This document shows positions 60,269 to 64,000 of a DNA stretch of 64,000 nucleotides, in pieces (position 1 is the stretch's first letter; each line of letters starts with the position of its first letter). The notes under the pieces are model-generated. The model worked only from the letters and a program-made list of their open reading frames with translations, was not told the origin of the DNA and searched no databases. The position numbers were made by a program, and so were the translations under genes. Source of the stretch: Haladaptatus pallidirubidus (GTDB taxonomy: Archaea > Halobacteriota > Halobacteria > Halobacteriales > Haladaptataceae); NCBI RefSeq assembly GCF_020700235.1, contig NZ_CP085301.1, positions 1,240,001-1,304,000 of the forward strand. The letters run 5' to 3'.

Positions 60269-61285
60269 CTATTCACCGACCAGCATCGGATTCGGTTCAC
60301 GGACCAGCGAAACGTCGTAGCCGAACGCGGACAGCAGTTCGAGGCTCGTTTCGATGTGCGCCGTCACTTCTGGAATCGCCACGCGCCCGCCCGCGAGGGC
60401 GAGAAAAACCAACAGCTGGTCGGCCATGTGTTCGTCCACGACGCCCACTCCGTCGTGAAACGCGGAAAACGCGCTGACGACGCTCTGTGATATTTCTTCC
60501 GCTGGTACGCCTCGCTCACCGAGTCCGTCGAATCCAACGACGGAAGTTCCGGAATTTCCGTATTCGGCACGGACGAGTAAACTGCTTCCCGTGGAGTGCG
60601 ACTTCGCGTAGGTCGTCCGGCGTTCGAGGACGGAATGGCCCGCGGAACTGAGCCGGTCGTAGGAGGTTTTCAACTGCCGCTCCGCGACGTTTTGCTCGGC
60701 AAGCGACGTGGATGCTTTCGAGTAAATTCGGACGCCGGTGAGTTCCCCGCGTTCCGCGAGGTCTATCTCCGACAGCGAGGAAGGCGCGACCCAGAGCGTT
60801 GCTTCCCCGCCGCCTGCGGGATAGTAGCCGGTTCGAGCGACATCGACACCGGCCAACAGTCCGAACCGGCGACAGAGCGGGAGTTTCACCTCGCGAAAGT
60901 AGTCTATCGTCGGCGACCAGCGAACGTCCGTGCCGCCGGTGACGGTTACGGAAAGCGGTTCGTCGAGCGACACTGCGAGCGGTAACAGCGCGTCAAAAAC
61001 CAGCGTCACGCTTCCGGCGCTTCCGACATCAATCGAGAACCAACCGCCGTCGGCAGTTTTCGGTCGGAAGGTTAGCGTTTCAGACCCGATCGTATTTCCG
61101 TACAGTTCCGCATTGCAGGCACGGGCGACGGCGTGCAGGGCAGCGAGATGCTGCGGCCTGAGACCGGGATTCGAGCGGGCCGCTCGAATCCCGGTCATTC
61201 GAAACGGTTCCCCGGAAAGGGTAGACAGCGACACTGCGGAGCGAAGAAGTTGCCCACCGCCGGACGACCCGTCGAGCGAATGCAT
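60269..61285 (-). CDS. rtcA: RNA 3'-terminal phosphate cyclase
   Basis: 338 residues; converts an RNA 3'-phosphate to a 2',3'-cyclic phosphate using ATP. The GSSGGGQLLRSAVSLS start, RPQHLAALHA, YYPAGGGEATLWV and the C-terminal catalytic-His region VDEHMADQLLVFLALAGG (near residue 290) are diagnostic. A TATA box read leftward lies at 61337-61346, about 55 bases before the ATG, giving a short leader. It is divergent from the thermosome. Confidence 0.93.
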   Translation of the reverse strand: MHSLDGSSGGGQLLRSAVSLSTLSGEPFRMTGIRAARSNPGLRPQHLAALHAVARACNAELYGNTIGSETLTFRPKTADGGWFSIDVGSAGSVTLVFDALLPLAVSLDEPLSVTVTGGTDVRWSPTIDYFREVKLPLCRRFGLLAGVDVARTGYYPAGGGEATLWVAPSSLSEIDLAERGELTGVRIYSKASTSLAEQNVAERQLKTSYDRLSSAGHSVLERRTTYAKSHSTGSSLLVRAEYGNSGTSVVGFDGLGERGVPAEEISQSVVSAFSAFHDGVGVVDEHMADQLLVFLALAGGRVAIPEVTAHIETSLELLSAFGYDVSLVREPNPMLVGE

Positions 61286-61486
61286 TGGGTGGGGCTATGT
61301 GGTTCGACGTGAAAAGTGGGAACCATCGATCAATCTGGTATATAAATCCTCGTTCCAGCCCGATAAGTCGTAACAGAGATTCGTGTTAACTAGCGTCATG
61401 GAATGTATATACATCACCGCAGTCTTGCGATTCACCGCGTTCTTGGGTACCGACTTACAGTGTCATCCATACACATGAAATAAAGA

Positions 61487-61494
61487 TTTATATA
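61487..61494 (+). promoter_or_regulatory. TATA box of the thermosome gene
   Basis: TTTATATA at 61487-61494 lies 29-36 bases before the ATG at 61523, with a purine-rich BRE-like GAAATAAAG just upstream. It is a strong haloarchaeal promoter expected to be heat-inducible, by analogy with other thermosome genes. Confidence 0.6.
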
Positions 61495-61522
61495 GAATCA
61501 CAATCATAGTCGCTTCTGTACT

Positions 61523-63172
61523 ATGAGTCAGCGCATGCAAGGTCAGCCGATGATCGTAATGTCCGAGGATTCCCAGCGCGTCAAAGATAAAGACGCGCAG
61601 GAGCACAACATCACCGCGGCGCGGGCGGTCGCGGACGCCGTACGCTCCACGCTCGGACCGAAAGGGATGGACAAGATGCTCGTCGATTCGATGGGTGACG
61701 TGACCATCACGAACGACGGCGTCACCATCTTGAAAGAGATGGACATCGACAACCCGACGGCTGAGATGATCATCGAAGTCGCCGAAACCCAAGAGGACGA
61801 AGCGGGAGACGGCACCACGACAGCCGTCGCGGTTACCGGCGAACTCCTCAAAAACGCCCAGAACCTCCTCGAACAGGACATCCACCCGACGGCGGTCATC
61901 AAGGGATTCCACCTCGCGAGCGAGAAAGCCCGCGAGGAAGTCGACAACATCGCGGAAAACGTCGACACCGACGACGAAGAGCTCCTCCGCAAGGTCGCGG
62001 AGACCAGCATGACCGGCAAGGGAGCCGAACTCAACAAGGAAGCTCTCAGCCAAATTATCGTTGACGCCGTGCAGGCGGTTACCATCGAGGACACCGTCGA
62101 CCTCGAGTTCATCAACATCGAGACGCAGACCGGCCGCTCCGCGGGTGAGTCCGAACTCCTCGAAGGCGCGGTCATCGACAAAGACCCCGTCCACGACAAC
62201 ATGCCGAAATCGGTCGAGGACGCCGAAGTTCTCCTCCTCAACGAAGCTGTCGAAGTCGAGGAAACCGACGTGGACACCGAAATCTCCATCAACGATCCCG
62301 ACCAGCTCAAAAACTTCCTCGACCGCGAGGAAGCACAGCTGAAAGAGAAGGTCGAGCAAATCAAGGAAACGGGCGCGAACGTCGTCCTCTGTCAGAAAGG
62401 TATCGACGACCTCGCCCAGCACTACCTCGCCAAGGAAGGAATCCTCGCCGTCCGCCGCGTCAAAAAGAGCGACATTCAGTTCCTCCGCGAAGTCCTCGGC
62501 ACGGACATCGTCTCCGACCTCGACAGCGCCTCCGAGGACGACCTCGGCTCCGGTAGCATCACCCGGGACGACAGCGACGAACTGTTCTACGTCTCCGGCG
62601 GCGACGACGCCCACGGTGTGACCCTCCTGCTGCGCGGTTCCACCGACCACGTCGTTGACGAACTCGAACGCGGCATCACGGACGCCCTCGACGTCGTGGC
62701 CCAGACCGTCAGCGACGGTCGCGTCGTCTCCGGCGGCGGCGCCATCGAAGTCGAACTCGCCTCCCGACTCCGCGACTACTCCGACAGCGTCGAAGGCCGC
62801 GAACAGCTCGCGGTCGAAGCGTTCGCCGACTCGCTCGAACTCGTCCCGCGCGTTCTCGCAGAGAACGCCGGACTCGACTCCATCGACACGCTGGTCGACC
62901 TCCGCGCCGCACACGAAGACGGCGAGAAACGCGCTGGCCTGAACGTCTTCAGCAGCGACGTTGAGGACACCTTCGAGGCTGGTATCGTCGAACCGGCCCA
63001 CGCAAAAGAACAGGCACTGTCCAGTGCCACCGAGGCCGCGAACCTCGTCCTCAAAATCGACGACATCATCTCCGCAGGCGACCTCTCCACCGACAAGGGT
63101 GGCGACGAGGGCGCAGGCGGCCCACCCGCAGGCGGCATGGGTGGCATGGGCGGTATGGGCGGCGCGATGTGA
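61523..63172 (+). CDS. thsA: Thermosome subunit (group II chaperonin)
   Basis: 549 residues. Starts MSQRMQGQPMIVMSEDSQRVKDKDAQ, then NITAARAVADAVRSTLGPKGMDKMLVDSMGD, the GDGTTTAVAVTGELL ATP motif near residue 95, and SGGGAIEVELASRLRDY near residue 400. The apical domain and the C-terminal GGMGGMGGMGGAM tail are complete. It folds proteins in an ATP-driven ring. Haloarchaea usually have two to three subunits; which one this is cannot be told, so the symbol is tentative. Confidence 0.95.
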   Translation: MSQRMQGQPMIVMSEDSQRVKDKDAQEHNITAARAVADAVRSTLGPKGMDKMLVDSMGDVTITNDGVTILKEMDIDNPTAEMIIEVAETQEDEAGDGTTTAVAVTGELLKNAQNLLEQDIHPTAVIKGFHLASEKAREEVDNIAENVDTDDEELLRKVAETSMTGKGAELNKEALSQIIVDAVQAVTIEDTVDLEFINIETQTGRSAGESELLEGAVIDKDPVHDNMPKSVEDAEVLLLNEAVEVEETDVDTEISINDPDQLKNFLDREEAQLKEKVEQIKETGANVVLCQKGIDDLAQHYLAKEGILAVRRVKKSDIQFLREVLGTDIVSDLDSASEDDLGSGSITRDDSDELFYVSGGDDAHGVTLLLRGSTDHVVDELERGITDALDVVAQTVSDGRVVSGGGAIEVELASRLRDYSDSVEGREQLAVEAFADSLELVPRVLAENAGLDSIDTLVDLRAAHEDGEKRAGLNVFSSDVEDTFEAGIVEPAHAKEQALSSATEAANLVLKIDDIISAGDLSTDKGGDEGAGGPPAGGMGGMGGMGGAM

Positions 63173-63352
63173 AGTTAGGAGTAACCTGACTTCCACGCCC
63201 AGTCCGACGAATCGTTGTCCAGCTAATTCACATCGTTTTTTGAAGACTCAACGGATAGCGGTACGCTTTCAGTACAGTCGTCAATACTAACAGTTCTTTT
63301 CGAGAATCGCGCCAGAATCGCTATCCTCGCGCCGTGATGATTTTCGATTGCT

Positions 63353-63952
63353 GTGCCTTCCCAGAAAGACACCTCGGACGATTCGGACGAGATGCATTCA
63401 CACCGAACCAGTCGCCGCAACCTCCTCAAAGCCAGTGCCGGAGTCGCCGTGGTTTCCCTCGCGATTCCAACGCTCAGCAGTACCGCAATCGCACACTTCC
63501 CGAACGAACTCGACATCGACGTGAAACCGGACGACGATTCGAACGAAATCAATCTCGGCAGTCGCGGCGTCGTTCCCGTCGTAGTTCACCAAACCGACGA
63601 ATTTGACCCGACCAGCGAGGCGGTTCGCTACCGATTCGGTTCACCCGCCACCGTTGCCGACGGCGGCGGAGCGTGCCCGATTCACGAGGGACACGCAAAA
63701 GATTTCGATGGAGATGGTAGCGACGAGTTGCTTTTCCACTTCCGAATTAAGGACGCCGGATTCGAAGAAGGAGCGACGGAAGCCGAACTTCGCTGGGAAA
63801 AGGACGATTCCGGCGAACACGGTCTTTCCGGACGCGATTCCGTGACGATTGTGGGAGGTGACCGCGAACACGACGGAGACGGCGATTCGATGAATACGGG
63901 TGAGAGTGGGCACCAGCACGAAGACGGACGGAAAGACGAAAACGAGTGCTGA
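63353..63952 (+). CDS. Tat-exported protein with EF-hand-like domain
   Basis: 199 residues from a GTG; an ATG at 63392 is in frame and may be the true start. The Tat signal is SRRNLLKASAGVAVV near residues 19-33. The mature part has LDIDVKPDDDSNEINLGSRGVVPVVV and HAKDFDGDGSDELLFHFR, the latter a calcium-binding-like DxDGDG loop. This small domain is common in secreted bacterial and haloarchaeal proteins, often in repeats; here it occurs once, followed by a His/Asp/Gly-rich tail (REHDGDGDSMNTGES). Function unknown. Confidence 0.82.
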   Translation: MPSQKDTSDDSDEMHSHRTSRRNLLKASAGVAVVSLAIPTLSSTAIAHFPNELDIDVKPDDDSNEINLGSRGVVPVVVHQTDEFDPTSEAVRYRFGSPATVADGGGACPIHEGHAKDFDGDGSDELLFHFRIKDAGFEEGATEAELRWEKDDSGEHGLSGRDSVTIVGGDREHDGDGDSMNTGESGHQHEDGRKDENEC

Positions 63953-64000
63953 GAGTCCGCAAACACGCCTGAGACGTTTTTCTCCTTCTTCCGCGATTTA

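Noticed and set aside
61463..63196. 577-codon frame opposite the thermosome gene
   Set aside because: Antisense frames of GC-rich haloarchaeal genes stay open because of codon bias. The thermosome match on the other strand is certain and the antisense product has no features.
1..64000. CRISPR arrays, restriction-modification, toxin-antitoxin pairs, rRNA genes or a plasmid/virus block
   Set aside because: I looked for regular spaced repeats, Cas, methylase, integrase, capsid and terminase signatures and saw none. The beta-helix adhesin is the only gene that might come from a virus.

Overview
The window reads as chromosomal DNA of a halophilic archaeon (class Halobacteria). The evidence is the acidic proteome, archaeal information-processing genes (MCM helicase, TiaS, thermosome, RtcA, archaeal RecJ/GAN-type nuclease), the archaeol-lipid enzyme CarS, many Tat signal peptides and haloarchaeal lipoboxes, leaderless genes behind TATA boxes, and several uncharacterised families typical of haloarchaea. 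The fairly moderate GC content would suit a genus such as Haladaptatus, but I cannot confirm a genus from the sequence alone.

Layout. 1-14.3 kb is housekeeping: the end of a threonine synthase, a Tat-exported protein, tiaS, an HTH regulator, a tiny lipoprotein, a glutaredoxin-like protein, an NCS2 permease next to a GfcR-type PRTase regulator, thrS, pyrE, carS, a proline dehydrogenase, a DUF502 protein and a HIT hydrolase. 14.3-20.4 kb holds a truncated MinD/ParA-like gene, the mcm operon, an HTH gene, tRNA-Pro and a Ski2-like helicase. 20.4-34.9 kb is the accessory part: a cluster of palindromes, a cupin gene following a TnpB homologue that has lost all three RuvC catalytic acids, a site-2 protease, a decayed ABC solute-binding gene, an overlapping four-gene operon of acidic glycine-zipper proteins, a decayed YedK/HMCES gene, a Thr-rich lipoprotein, tRNA-His, a KaiC-like protein with a broken P-loop, a frameshifted beta-helix/adhesin gene, and a Tat-exported beta-propeller.

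34.9-64 kb returns to core metabolism: aspartate kinase; haem synthesis genes hemL, hemC and hemD; a RecJ-like nuclease; a YeiH transporter with a 40-residue partner; NifU; an alkaline-phosphatase-superfamily enzyme coupled to a flippase-like membrane protein; a ketopantoate reductase; prephenate dehydratase; Hsp20; a peroxiredoxin; leuS; threonine deaminase followed by RidA; tRNA-Ser; small regulators; a CAP-domain protein; rtcA; and the thermosome.

How genes fit together. Threonine made by ThrC (window start) and aspartate kinase (35 kb) feeds IlvA (56 kb), whose reactive enamine product is cleared by RidA immediately downstream. hemC and hemD overlap by four bases and hemL lies nearby. The best candidate for an undescribed system is the nuclease-dead TnpB homologue at 21.2-22.4 kb with its cupin neighbour; it looks like an exapted RNA-guided DNA-binding protein. 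The second candidate is the translationally coupled four-gene acidic operon at 24.1-26.8 kb.
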